Assembly (NCBI GenBank): GCA_017979445.1
Contig: CM030708.1
Coordinates: 31,376,721-31,440,720, forward strand
Source: Akebia trifoliata
Taxonomy: Eukaryota; Streptophyta; Magnoliopsida; Ranunculales; Lardizabalaceae
Direction: 5' to 3'
Length of the DNA stretch: 64,000 bases
Both the position numbers and the translations under genes were made by a program. Under the pieces are notes generated by a model that searched no databases, was not told the DNA's origin, and was given only the letters and a program-made list of their open reading frames with translations. Each line of letters starts with the position of its first letter. Position 1 is the first letter of the stretch. Below, piece by piece: positions 11,957-24,900 of the stretch.

Positions 11957-14747
11957 CTTGCAATCTTTCGGCGCAGCTTTATGGACGTACGCATAAGGTG
12001 CATGTTAGCAACAAGCAACGAAACATGAGATTTGCATTCATGCCTCCCAATCTCTATCTCTAAAACTGCATTGAGTGGGATAAACAATGAGAATCAGAAT
12101 CAAGAAGAAAATAGAAACAAAGAGACGCTAAAAAAGATTGGTTTTTTGGGTTTCATGGAGTGTGGCTTGAGACACAAACGGCTCTCGATCTGTCGAAGAA
12201 GAGAACAGAAAAACAGATTTTTAGAGGTGATTCGAAGATGGGTTTGGATTTTTGGTGAAGAGCCGACGTGGGTTTTGTTGGATTAGGACAAAGGAATCGT
12301 GGATGATCTATTCGAGGACGAAATCGAGAGATTTGACGACGCGAGAGAAAGAGAGATTACGGAATACGGACTCGGCGTTTAAAAACTCTGAAACTCCACT
12401 CGACTCGAGTCTATTGGACTCGGAAGCTTGTGAGGCCCGAGTTTATAGAGTTGACCCGTCAAACTAAGAAATTAAAAAAAAAAATTCTTCTTTACTGCGT
12501 GGGGAGTGAGGACGTGGGGCGAAAAAACCAGTTTTAAACGGAGGGGGTGTTTGGATCAATTCTTGTACTAATTATAAAAGGGTTTCTCATGCATAAATAA
12601 AGCAAGAATCCGTTTTCTATACTTTTTTTTTATATTTTTACACTTAAGTGACATTTTGTGCATTAGAAGAATAATATTTATAAGATGCTTTACTCATACT
12701 TTCTTAATTGAGAACAGATCCTATGTAGCCTATTTTTTATGTAGTTATTTGTAATTAATATCAATGATTGAGGGTGTACCACGCCATCAAGACAAGTACA
12801 TCAAGTCGTTTAAATTTATAAGTTTAGTGATTTTTTAATTTTTAAACACTTGATTTGAGAACAAAGTTTTTTTAAACATTTTTTAAGATTGATCTAAACC
12901 ACGAATGCAAGAGGAATGAATTGTTATTTTTTTTGTTTCAATTTGATGTTTTGTAGGTTGTAAAACAATAGTTACAAAGAAGTACAGGAAAATTGGGATA
13001 CAGCTCCCCTCTTGATCATAATTTTTTTTATATTAATAACCAGAGAAAAAACACAAACAAATCGGGAGGTCGAGCTGACCTACACCAAGAAGAAAAAAAG
13101 AAATAAGAAAGAAAGATAACGTAAAATACATCAAGTTAGGTCTCTGATAGATAACAAATAAACTTCAGCGAATTAAAAAGTCCTCAAAGAATACCCTTTT
13201 AAACTCTTTAAAGATTTTGCACCAAAAGAATAAGAGCCCAAGGACCAATAAACATAACTCTTGAGATGTTTGTCCCTTTCCTTCGAATATTCTAGTATTT
13301 TTTTTTCTTTTCAAACACTTTAATTAATCGCGAATTGAGTTAGACCCCAAATCAATCTGTTGGAAGATCAAAAATCATTTCCTCTTGACAAAAATTTTCG
13401 ATGATAGACATAGAAAGTGACTTGACACCCTCATCTTTAACTTCTAATTATTAGATTTTCTCCCAGAAAGAAAAACACATCGTCTTCAAACTATTCAACC
13501 CTTTCAAAAACAAAGGTAAAACATTTACACAAAAGATTGAACTTTACAAATATTGAAGAAAAAAACACGAAGAATTTTGATAAAAATTTGAAGACAATGG
13601 CATTTGAATCATTTTCTTCTGATTTATCAAAGAATTTCTCATTAGTTGGTGGTGTGCCATCACGTTGAAAACATGTGGATATCTCAAATTTTCGCCAAAA
13701 CCTGGAGGAGTAAATCAAAATTATCCTATTTCGTATGACAGATCAAGAAAAGCACGATTTTAATTATAGATTTTCAATTCAATTATCACGTAAAGCAGCC
13801 AAACGAGTTTCTAAATTTTGGATGAAATCCAAACCTAAAATATGAAATCATAATATAAGTGCACTTTTGTACGCAAGTTTGTATGAGTTGAGTCGACCCA
13901 ATTAAAACTCGTTTGTTTTTAACCAGTAAGAAAGTTATTACCCATCAGTTCTACAATTCTGCTAGTGTAATCCAAGTACATAGTTCGTAATCTGACATAG
14001 ATCCTCCTCTGATAAACACGTGGCTTGAGACTTTTTCGAAAGACGCGTGGCACAAAGGGTATTTGAAGTTGTACTCGAATCTAACCATAGGGGGAGTATG
14101 GAGTACAGCATCAACAATCCATTGGAGTCTGCCACATGTATGATGGCTAGATTTGGAATTGAGAAAACTTTTGATATATCTATAGGTATCAATCCTGTGA
14201 TATCTTCTGATTAAAATGAGATCATTTATATGAAAATGAGATGAAGGGGACTTCATTTTTTATCTTATTTTTTTAAATTTTCCGACAAAATCAGTTTCGG
14301 AACTATAGATGGTGGCTCTTGAATTAAAAGAGGTTTATAAATCGATTTTTTTTTTCCAAGACACGATCGAAGTAAGTGCTTGGTGATCAATTTGGAACTA
14401 ATCAAGAGCTGAATTGTATTGATCTCGAATCAATTAATTGTTGTAAAAGATTTAGATTAAATCTGGTAATTTATTAGATTGTGTCATTTTCAAATGATTT
14501 CCTCTTTGGATCTAATAAAAGTTTTCTAAGATAGGATTATGATGGGGTGCTTTAGAATTGATTTGGAACTGATCAAATAAGAGGTTAACCGATCATATTA
14601 ACAATATTGTAATGAGTAGTGCTACACTATCTGCGTTAGACAATGGGTTCAATACTGAGTTGACCTGGCAGTGTACAGATAACCATAGATTTATTTTCTC
14701 AAGATACAAATGAGAAAATTAACAATTCTCTATGCAATGCCAGGAAA
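11957..14747. other. DRIP upstream region and gene-free DNA
   Basis: The part next to 11956, up to about 12480, is less AT-rich and should hold the DRIP 5' UTR and promoter on the minus strand. From 12480 to 14747 no coding exon was recognised; 13020-13130 is purine-rich and could be the tail of a retroelement, but this could not be shown. A minus-strand open frame at 13951-14256 matches no family I know and is not called. Confidence 0.5.
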
Positions 14748-15378
14748 GGGTTCCAATGAGTACCCATTTAATCGAAATCAAATCGGAACCGGAAACCCCA
14801 GTTCAGATTCCCTTTTTAACGGAATCAATTACAGTCGGGTCTAAAATATAATCGAACCGATAGGAACCAGAGCCGTTAGGTTCTATTTGATGGGTACCCA
14901 TAGGTACCCAGAATTGATTTATTTTGTCAATTGATTTATACTATAAACGATTTAAGGTATTCTTTTATTTAAAAAATAATGCATGTTATGTAAAGTTCTT
15001 CAATTTTTCATATAAATTATCAATTGAAGCTTAAAATGAGTTATCTCTTCTAGAAAATTACTATTTTAAATAAGATAAATTTTTATTTTTGAAAAAAAAT
15101 CATTAACTTAGATTTTTAGTATAACAAATTATAATTAAGTTAATAATTTTCTAGATAATATGTTAATTTTTTTGAAAGAAAACAAGTTTTATAATGATTT
15201 GAAATACCTTTTTTTATCATTCGATTATTGAGAATCGAAATCGGTGGATATCCGTGTTTTTTTACAGTTTCGGTTCTATTTATTTTGGAACTGGATTCGG
15301 AACCAAAACCAAAATAAATATATTGGTATGGTTCTAAGTTCGTTAGGAATTGAATTGAAACCGACCCATTGACACCCC
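14748..15378. mobile_element. Non-autonomous TIR element with repeated GGAACCG words
   Basis: The left end, GGGTTCCAATGAGTACCC, and the reverse complement of the right end, GGGTGTCAATGGGTCGG, match imperfectly. Both arms are made of variants of GGAACCG, GGTACCC and CGGTTCGG words in opposite orientation, around an AT-rich centre. Similar architecture is seen at 21173-21583 and 29370-29914. No protein is encoded and no target duplication was found. Confidence 0.45.
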
Positions 15379-18300
15379 AACTGCTAGGTCAAACCTAATG
15401 TTCGATGGAGGCAGTCAAGCATTTTCCTATTGTAATAGATTTGAATTCGATACAATAATTTATTAGATTGGGTTCTCTTCAAATTGGATCTCAACAATTG
15501 GGTCCACTTTTAATTTAAAAACAATCAAATAAAGTAGAAATTGATCCAAATAAGATGATGCGTAAATATACGAAACATATAATATAATTTATAGAAAAAC
15601 AAATTATCAGATGAAGCTCTTCATTTGATTGGAACCAATCTAATATTTTATCTGATTAGATCCTGTCGGATCAGAACCTATTTGGAATCCAAACCCTAAA
15701 TTAATTGCATGGGTCCATATCAGATTTCATGTCTTCGACGGATCAATTTGACAGCCTTTTTAGCAAAAGTTTGTATGGAGACCTACAAAGTCAAAAGCAA
15801 TACCAAATGCGAAAGTCAGGATAGGTGGCGTGTAAAATGGGGGCACTAAAGATCCCATGTCGACTCCACCAACTCACATGTATTGAGTTTGGGAAAATTG
15901 CTTAATAGATTTTAAAACAAGATTTTCTTAGTAAAGCCTTTCCAACTTTAGAACGAAATTAAGTAAATTATCCAAAATGTTCTTTAATAGAAAGATAAGC
16001 TTACTCTCGACAAATTCTCTCTTAACTTATTGGAGATTTTCATCAATTATTGTGATAATACACCAGACATGGATTTCTCAATGCTTTAAAAGCCAACCAC
16101 CACCCTTATATAGCCCACCAAACTCTGGACCTACGTCATAGTAAAGACTCAACCTATCTTTTTCGATTGAGATGTTAGGTTCGAATTGATGATCATACAT
16201 TGGATGAAAGCTAATCGATTCATTCTGGTTTCTAGGTTAAACCCACCCTATCCAGCTTCTTTCGGATCCAGATCAGAAATGCGAGCGGGCTTAACGAAAC
16301 TGCTGAGATCAGCGCGAGATCATTGAATACACTTCTCCCTACTATTATATATATTAGAATTATATTATTTATCGTATCGGGCTTTATTATTAAAAGAAAG
16401 CCTGCCTTATCCATAGAAAAGCATTGATTTATCAATTCAACACTAAGAAAAAGATCTCCTATACCCGGGTGGGAATAAAATCGCTTGTCCATTTCACCGG
16501 GTGTATGAGTTTCAGTTGAAAGATATATTCTTTCACGATAAAGTATAGAAATTCATCTTCAAAAAGATAAGTTATTTATTTTAATATAAATGTTTGGTAA
16601 AATAATAATTGAACTATCTAAACATATAAATAATAATAGTTAAATGTACATTTGAAGCAAATTTAAATTTCTTTTAGAAATAGTTAATTTGTCGTCTTTC
16701 AATTAGCAAAAGGAAAAGAGTTTGATGGGGGGCTCTTCACATGAAAAATAAATGGAAAACGACCTGAAGGCGTGATTTTGCTGTTTTCATTTACTTAAAA
16801 TTTTGATGTCCTACCTCTGAAAATGACTTGTGATACACTCAATTGGGTCAATTAAGCCTATGAATCGTCTCTGATCAAGCTTCTAAACAAATCAAATATG
16901 AATATTAGTTTCTTCTTGCACTCCAAAAAGGATCAAATCAACCATGATTAATGATCAAAAGTTACCAATCAAGTTTATTATTTGATTATCTAATATGTTT
17001 TATGGACTCATCCGAATCAACTCGTGTGTAAGCAAGTTGACTCGGTAGGCGCTTAGTTTTCCAATTAAAATAATACCGAGTCGAAGGATTTTGGTTTCTT
17101 TTCCTGTGTAATACGTTTAAGAACTGATTGTAATGGATGTAAGGGCATTAAAGGCCTTGAGTTGACAGGTTTGCTTTAGAGTTGGAACAATTTTTCCAAG
17201 ATTTTTTTTTTCTTGAAATTGGCTTTTCCTCTGAAACAGATAGAGCCCAAGCACATTTATTAACCTTTATGATAATGTGGAATCTAAGGGACCTTTGGGT
17301 ACATAAATGATGACGCCTCACACAAGGAGGTGTTAATGGCATGTTTGGATACAAGGATTCTTTACACCCAACCCAGCCCAACCCAACATATTTCAATTGT
17401 TCTTCAAAATTCTTTCTTCCACTAAACCATAATATCTATACGCATCATGATCCTGATTCATGGATTTCTCAGTTCGAGAAATAAGAGGATTGAACCATTT
17501 CTTTCAACTCTTTTTTAATTTCGATAAATATTTGATCGATCGGTTTTTTATATTGATGATGATGTCATGGACAATAATTTCTTTTCTTTTCAAATGTTCT
17601 AACTTTCCTCTCTTTTGGCAGGTTAGGTGAATTGGACTCGTTGAACAAGTCTAATTTTATTTTGATTTTAAAGAAAATTTTATATCTTTAATAAGAAATA
17701 CAATCAATATAAATCACAAATTTATCTCAAACAATAAGTAATTAAATAAATTTAAAAAATAAATAAAAATATTCATATATTATTATATAACCTCATGTTC
17801 AAATTGAGTTCAGTAACCTGAACCTAAACCTGAGCTCAACTCATGTTCTACATAACTTAACCCAGACTCGCTCATCAATCGGGACAAACTCTTTTTGGAG
17901 CCTTAGATTACGTGTCTTTCACCATGTTGAGTTCCTTAGACCCACAATACTATCTTAGATCACTCCCCAAGAGGTCATGCAAATTTGAAGGGCGCAATGC
18001 ACATCGAGAACCTGGCCAAAGCATAATACCAAGTATCATCAATCTCTAGATTATTGAGACATTGTAGTTATAAAACTATATATACCACCACCTTAGTGGA
18101 ATAGATATGTCCCACCATGTTCCATGTAACCATATCCATCCATTGGACCTAACTAAAAGAAGGGGAGAAGTTGTACACCTACACACTTTGAGAAATTTGA
18201 GATGCCCTACCCTTCATGATTATCCATAGTGACAAAATTCTGCGATTTTTTTTAATTTTTTTATCTTTGATTTTTCATAAGATCACAATTAATCATGATT

Positions 18301-20477
18301 TAAATAAACTGGTTTTTTTTTATTTTTTTTGGTGGGTATAAATCACAATTTATTTTTATTTTAAATATTTTTTTAGTGTTATTTTATCATTTAATATATA
18401 AAATGCATAATTTTTTATACTTAAAAATTATTTTTTACTTTTAAATTTATTTGATGTTTTTTGGTTTTATTGATTATTTTAAAACTTTCTCTTGTCGAAC
18501 TATTCTCGAACTCTGACTTTGTCACCATGTGATCACCCAAATCCAATCCCAGTACGTGTTGGTGAATGTCATTAAATAACCAAGTTGACAGACATGAGAA
18601 GATGAGCAAATACCTCACCTTAAGGAAGATATTTATCTTTCGAGAGTATTTCCAAAATGATCATCAATGTGAACTTATAGTGGGGGCACTTGTCCAGTTA
18701 TCCAAAACAAACACACAAACACACACAAAAGAATTTTCTATATCTATGGATTAATGGCCACTGGGACAAATATTAGCCATGGATTGCTTCTCACAAAAAA
18801 AAAATTTCCACTCAAAGTTGCCCCCACAAATCATGTTTTTCACTCTTAGGTGGCCCCACCTTGGAAAAATCCTGTCTCCCCCCCTAACCACATATACATT
18901 AAAAGTTAAAAATGTCTTTGGCCATATTAGAATAGTGACCCAAACATGTGTATGAGATCTCAATGTTAGCTAATGGCACTACTTAGAATTCCTTGATTTC
19001 CTAAACAAAAGTTAAGAGAGGGACACGTATGGGTGACGGAACTCGGAAGCATGTGATGGGTTATCTTTATAGATATTTTATAACTGAGATACTTTAGCAC
19101 AACGAGGACATCTTTTAACAGACTTTAACAATATAAAATTACTATCATTAGTAACTTAATTAATGTGCGAGAGACTGATTAATAACATTCTAATAGAAGG
19201 CAAATATATAAGGGTAATTTAAACGTACCCCCTCCATGTTTTGATGAATTTTTTAAAAAACCCTTATCTGGCTTAACTTGGATTTTATAAAAATATAAAT
19301 TCCTGTATTCTTCAAAGTCATGACATAAGTTTGAAAAACCAAGGAGTTATCTAAAATATTCGTCAAAATATGGGGGATATCTTTAAATTTAGCTACTGTT
19401 AAAGATAGGGCTATTTAATAATTTTATCTAATCGAATAACGGAACATTAAATACGTGTCATTGATCCATCAAAGGCTATGAAAAAGAAAAAGACACTGAC
19501 GGCCAAAAAGTATTACGAGGTTTTGCCGTATAGAGCAATAAAGGAATCTTTTTGTCTCCATCATTGATTCCTCATCATGGCATCACCATCCTACTCACCA
19601 TTCCATCTATGAACCATCATGATGATCGTTAAATTTACACGCATCTCTTATACAAACAAACTATTTGTATTTGCCTTCAAATATTGGAACATAGTGAGTT
19701 AATCTGGACCATTGATGGATCAGTTCGGTACCCGTTAGTGCCACTCCAATCTGATTCATTTTTTTTTTTTTTAAGATATACCTGATTCAATCGGATTAAT
19801 GAATATGTGAATCGATTTGATCCGTTTCATTTCATCCTTAATTTGAAATCGATCCGGTTTGATCCAAATACATGCCGTATTTTCAAATTCTCAATGTTCA
19901 AATTAAAAAAAAAATATATTTTTTCCTATACAAAAGATTAAAACATTTTATTTATATGTATTTATATGAAATATGTTCGGATTGGATTGGAGTAGATTCG
20001 AATCCGATCTGAAAATCTAATTTTTCATGTTCTTTTGGATCAGATCAGATTTGACTGATTTGGACATCGGGTATATTTTGGATCATTACCAACCCTACTA
20101 GACATGATGGGTTTTTAGATTTGATGGATGGTTTTTTATTATGAATTTTGTTCACGACGAAAATTACCCAAATCTAGTGATTAGAATTCATTAACTAATA
20201 ATTTTTTTTGTGTGAAGGTCCATCAAGAGTGGATGTATAATATATATGATGTATAATCATTTATTTAAACAATCATATAATATAAAATTTATATGTATAG
20301 AGAGAGAATCATGATTTTTTACTTGAAAATTTTCACTCAGTCAATGTGGCAAGGACAGAGAACCATAGATCTTTTTCTTCAGGATATACAAGGAAAAAAG
20401 ATCAACAATTCTTTGCATTTGCTACATCAATCGAGTGAAATTTTTTGAGAAAATAATCATTAGTATATGTATAAGGT
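15379..20477. other. Gene-free DNA with scattered repeat patches
   Basis: No gene exon was recognised. At 16205-16510 is a less AT-rich patch that may come from organelle DNA. At 17610-17890 and 19690-20100 are patches of repeated words (GAGCTCAAC type and GATCCGAT type) resembling the arms of the elements at 14748 and 21173. The remainder is AT-rich intergenic DNA, for example the long T/A-rich tract at 18240-18430. Confidence 0.45.
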
Positions 20478-20818
20478 GGCATTCGGAGGCCCTAAAGAGA
20501 ACTAAACATTTTTTCAATGTATGGGTTAGAAGTTTCGGAATGGGCTGATTTCTTGTGAAGAAATCATCATCACCAAAAATCATCTCATTCCAAAACTTCT
20601 AATCCAATCAAAAGTTGTTTATAAAAATCAAACGGTCCACAATTCTTCAACTTGTAAACTAGGGTTAGAAGTTTCAAAATGAGCTGATTTTTGGTGATGA
20701 TAATCTATTCACCATAGAGATCATCTTCACAAAAAATCAGCCCATTTCGAAACTTTTAATCTCTATTTTGAAAAATGTTTAGCACAATGTTTTGCTCTCT
20801 TTAGGGCATCCGAACGCT
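20478..20818. mobile_element. Nested-hairpin MITE, type 1 (GGCCCTAAAGAGA ends)
   Basis: Terminal inverted repeats are GCATTCGGAGGCCCTAAAGA at the left and its near complement, ending CCGAACGC, at the right. The inner arms carry GGTTAGAAGTTTCGGAATG followed by GGGCTGATTT and GTGA..GATGAT words, with complements within each half and across the whole element. Each half folds on itself and the two halves fold together. The element at 52597-52829 has the same ends; those at 41597 and 44475 share only the core. Confidence 0.8.
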
Positions 20819-21172
20819 TCCCTATATATCTATATATATATCATTTGATCGGGTCCCAATTGAATTGAGATAAGATTGATACAAAATTGATTCAAATTAT
20901 GTTATTGTTAAAATTATAATTCTTCATCTAGATTTTTATTATTAAGTTAACAAATTAAAATAATCAAATGTTGAGTCTAACCGAATACATTGACAAATCT
21001 ATAAACGATTAACATTGGACATTGATCAATCATAAATTTTCGTAGGAAATCCCTTGAGAATGCTTGCCAATCTTAACCATTGATTGGACACTCAAACAGT
21101 ACATTTCACTTTCAAAGAAAATACAAACTTATAATAGGAATGATTTTTAGGTTTGCCACATTCTAGGGTTGC

Positions 21173-21583
21173 AACTTGAACGAACTAACCCGAACCTGAT
21201 GTTATATATTTACATATAAATATTATTATTATTATTATTTTTTAAATATTAATTTTCTCTTCCTAAATATATTTGTAAAATTAATGAATAATGTATATAA
21301 TATAAAAATTAATGGATTTAGAGGTTGTGGACAAATTTATTTACTAGTGATTTTATATTTTTTATGCTGCATTTATTTTTTAAGATATATAATAAAATAT
21401 ATATTGATTAAAATGAAATTAGGCTTGTTTAGTGAGCTCAACCTGCCCAACTCGCTCAAAATTACCTAATTTGAGTTAATCTGAGCTCGACCCGATTTTA
21501 GAAATTCAATCTCGAGTTGAGCTTGGGTTCTAACCTGACGATTGAGTTGAGTTGAGCTCGGGTCGAGGGTTCTACAACCTAGG
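21173..21583. mobile_element. Non-autonomous TIR element with repeated GAGCTCGG words
   Basis: The left end, CTAGGGTTGCAACTTGAACG, pairs imperfectly with the right end, CTACAACCTAGG. The right arm is made of GAGTTGAG, GAGCTCGGGTCGAG and related words. The centre is AT-rich with an ATT microsatellite. It is non-coding. The architecture matches the elements at 14748 and 29370, but the repeated word differs. Confidence 0.45.
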
Positions 21584-21931
21584 TTGCCCATCCAACATTT
21601 CCGGTAGAAGTAATCAAAGTAAGCAGACCTCAACGAATTAGAAGACGGGAGTATATTAATAAGTTGGGTCGTGTAACATCATAACAAATAAATATCAGTG
21701 AAATCAACATCATTTACCATCCCCATCATTGCCATCTGTTAATTTCAAATCTCGTTGAAAACTCCCAAGACTATAAATTCCAAAAAAATAAATAATAAAT
21801 TGAAAAACTCGTTTACAGATACAGAATTATTAGTCTCTCTCTCTGAATCGATGAAGGAGAGGAAAGAACCCTAATGTGGTCTCAACGAAGAAGAAGAATC
21901 GAAAACCCTTGAATTTCTGCTAGAGCTCTTG

Positions 21932-24900
21932 ATGAAGCAAGCTCTCAAATGCCAGAGGATTTTCATCCTCTTATTGCTCTCCATCTCTGTCTTCGCTCCG
22001 ATAGTCTTAGTCTCTTACAGACTCTCAAACTTCACCTCTTCTTTTGGTAAATTCGATTATCTATTTTTTTGATTGGTTACTTTAGTTATCGATCAAAATT
22101 TCTTCGTGTCTTGATCCATTGGTGTATGAATTTGTTACTGCAGCACACAAAGAATTTGTTGAGGATTTATCCAACTTTGTATGAATTTCTCCCCTTCAAA
22201 GATTCTTTTTTATTTATTTATTTTTTTAAATTTTGATGAATAGAGATTGAAGATTGTGTTTTGCTAATCGATGCAGAAATTCAAGACAGATCATCTGAAA
22301 CTAAACGCGATCCAGCAGGTTTGTTAATTAGGTTGGCCAAAATGCGATTCTAAAGTTTGATTTTTTGTTTGATTTCTTTGATTATGTCATGTGTTATTGG
22401 GTGTGATTTGTGATGTAGGAAATAGGAGGAGCTGGCTTAAAAGAGCCTATGCTACTAGTGTACAAAGACGGGGAATCCAATTCTGTAGGTAGCATCGATG
22501 CTGGAAGCGGTGCCCATTCGTTAGAAAGAAATGGTTAGGGATGGTCTTTTTGGTTTTGGTACTTGTTGGGTTAGTTGGAAATTACTCTAATTACTTCTTC
22601 CTCTGTCGAAATTCTCAGGGATCGATCATGATGTCAGGGAAGAAAATCAAAAGATTAAACAGAAAAATATGTCGCCTCCTTCTGGAGGAAAGGTGATATT
22701 TTTATACTTATGAGGATTTATTTACTTCGGTGACATTAGTCCATGTTTGTCTTGTGTCAAATTGTACGAGAATTTGGGATTTATGTGGATAGGATCAAAT
22801 TTCTTTGTTGGGATTTACTTCGGTATTTGTGGATTTTTTTGCTTCTCTCAGTTCATGTGTCCCAGTGGGCCTTTAGAAGGAAAGCTTTACTAGTTGGACT
22901 TGGAACTTACGACCTCAAAGTTATTTTGCAATGTGTCAAACCAACTGATCTATGGGTCTAAGTCTAAGCCCATTCCATATAATTAATTTAATGTCTACAA
23001 AATGATTTAAGCTTTGAATTTTCACATTCCTCCTCACTTAATCCTTTTTAAGAACATATCAGATATCCCTTTCCTTATACAAGTCTTAAGTTTGCTAATA
23101 GATATTGTTTCCAAAGGATTTTCGTCTTTTATTGAAAAATAGACATGTAGCCATAACAATCTATTCTCGAGATATCATTCTATCCATACTAAACAATTTG
23201 GGGAATCCCGGCACCACCTTTGAAGTGAACAAGCATCTCCACCCTTACGTTTCTCCATTCGTAGCACACTCTATTTACCAATTGACTCAGGACAACAGGG
23301 TGGGTTCTTTTTTAGGGTTCAAACCAGGATTTTAGGTGCTAGATTAGGACTGAAAATAGTAAATTGTTATATAGTTTATGTTGGCTAATACTAAGTGGAA
23401 ATAAAAAATAAAAATAGATGGAGGTCAGGGTGCAAAGTGGCTGTAAAATAGGCTAAAGCAGGTTATGGATGGTCCAATTTAGAGTAGAAAATGATACACA
23501 AAAGAAAATCATCAATATGATGATCTGAAGCCAAAAAGGATAGTTGGAACAAGTGACCATGGAGTCGCACCAAAAATCTGGATTTTCTGGTTGATCGTAG
23601 TTGCATCAATCGATCCACAAAGTTGGAATATCTGAAATAACAACAACTAATTTTAATGGATGCACTTCACATGGGAGAGGTAAAATACATGATAATAGTG
23701 TCTTCTTGTGGGCATGGGAGATGTAATGTGATGATGCTAACAAGGTCTTTGGCTCAAACGTCGAGTGGACATGGAGGCATGCTGAGCTGGTAATAGCTAA
23801 GTCAAACTCATAGCGTTCACATCTCACAACTACTGGGGACGACGGCGTTCAGGCTAACACCAGCTTGCTTGAGACTTCTGTATGTAATAAGGCCATGATG
23901 GGGATCTAATGCCAGCAAGGCCGCTGTGGTGAAGAAAAATATTGTAAATTAGTGCCATTGCCACATGTCTTTTCCGATGCTTGCACGTGACAATCCATCT
24001 ACACTTCTATTAGATAGATGATCTACATGACCATGTCAGTCATCTATGGGGCAAAAAAACCCTTCTGCTGCATTGAAGAGTCTGGAGTATAGCTCCAGGA
24101 AAGTCTAAAGGAAGATACCTTATGTTTTTAATTTTGTGGACTAAGATGATGGTGCAAAGATTTTTGGGCTAAAATGTTGGTGCAAATGGACTTTCTTATG
24201 CAGCTCTTAATAAGGTTTGGTTGAAATTTGAATACAATGGGTGTTTCTTGAAACAGTAATAAAAGTTTTTTTTTGAAGGCAAATGCCAAAATTTTAAGAA
24301 GAGTAAATAAGTTGCATTGTTTCTTGCTGTCTGCACACTAAATATTGTGGTTTAGATTCATGCACTCAAATTTTGTCTGTATATTGGGTGTCTGAACTTG
24401 AATGGATTTTCATATGAAGCTTTTAATAAGATTTAACAGCAACTGGGCTTAGACCCATAGCTCAGTTGGTTTGACACATTGTAAAACAACTTTGAGGTCG
24501 TGGGTTTAAGTCCAGCTTACCCTTAAAAAAATGTTTAATTAAAAATTGGATTTTTAAGAAAATGCCAAAATTTTAAGAAGAATAAGTAATTTCCACTGTT
24601 TCTTGCTTTCTGCTCACAAAAATATTTTGGTTTTAGAAGCTGGTGCAATTCAACCAAACAACTGTCAGGGGAGAAGCAAATGGACGATCCCAGCTTTGGA
24701 GTGGTAGTGATGAGAAGGTAAGAGAGATGAAAGATCAGGTGATCAGGGCCAAGGCATACTTGAATTTTGCACCACCAAACAGCAATTCCCACTTAGTAAA
24801 AGAGCTAAAATTGAGGATAAAAGAGGTAGAACGAGCTGTGGGTGAAGCCACCAAGGATTCAGATTTGTCTAGAAGGTAAAGCAATTCACTTGGTTTCTCA

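Noticed and set aside
24444..24530. tRNA gene reading GACCCATAGCTCAGTTGG...GGTCGTGGGTTTAAGTCC
   Set aside because: Acceptor-stem pairing is poor, there are three dispersed copies, and one has an A-tail and a 10-bp target duplication. It is a SINE.
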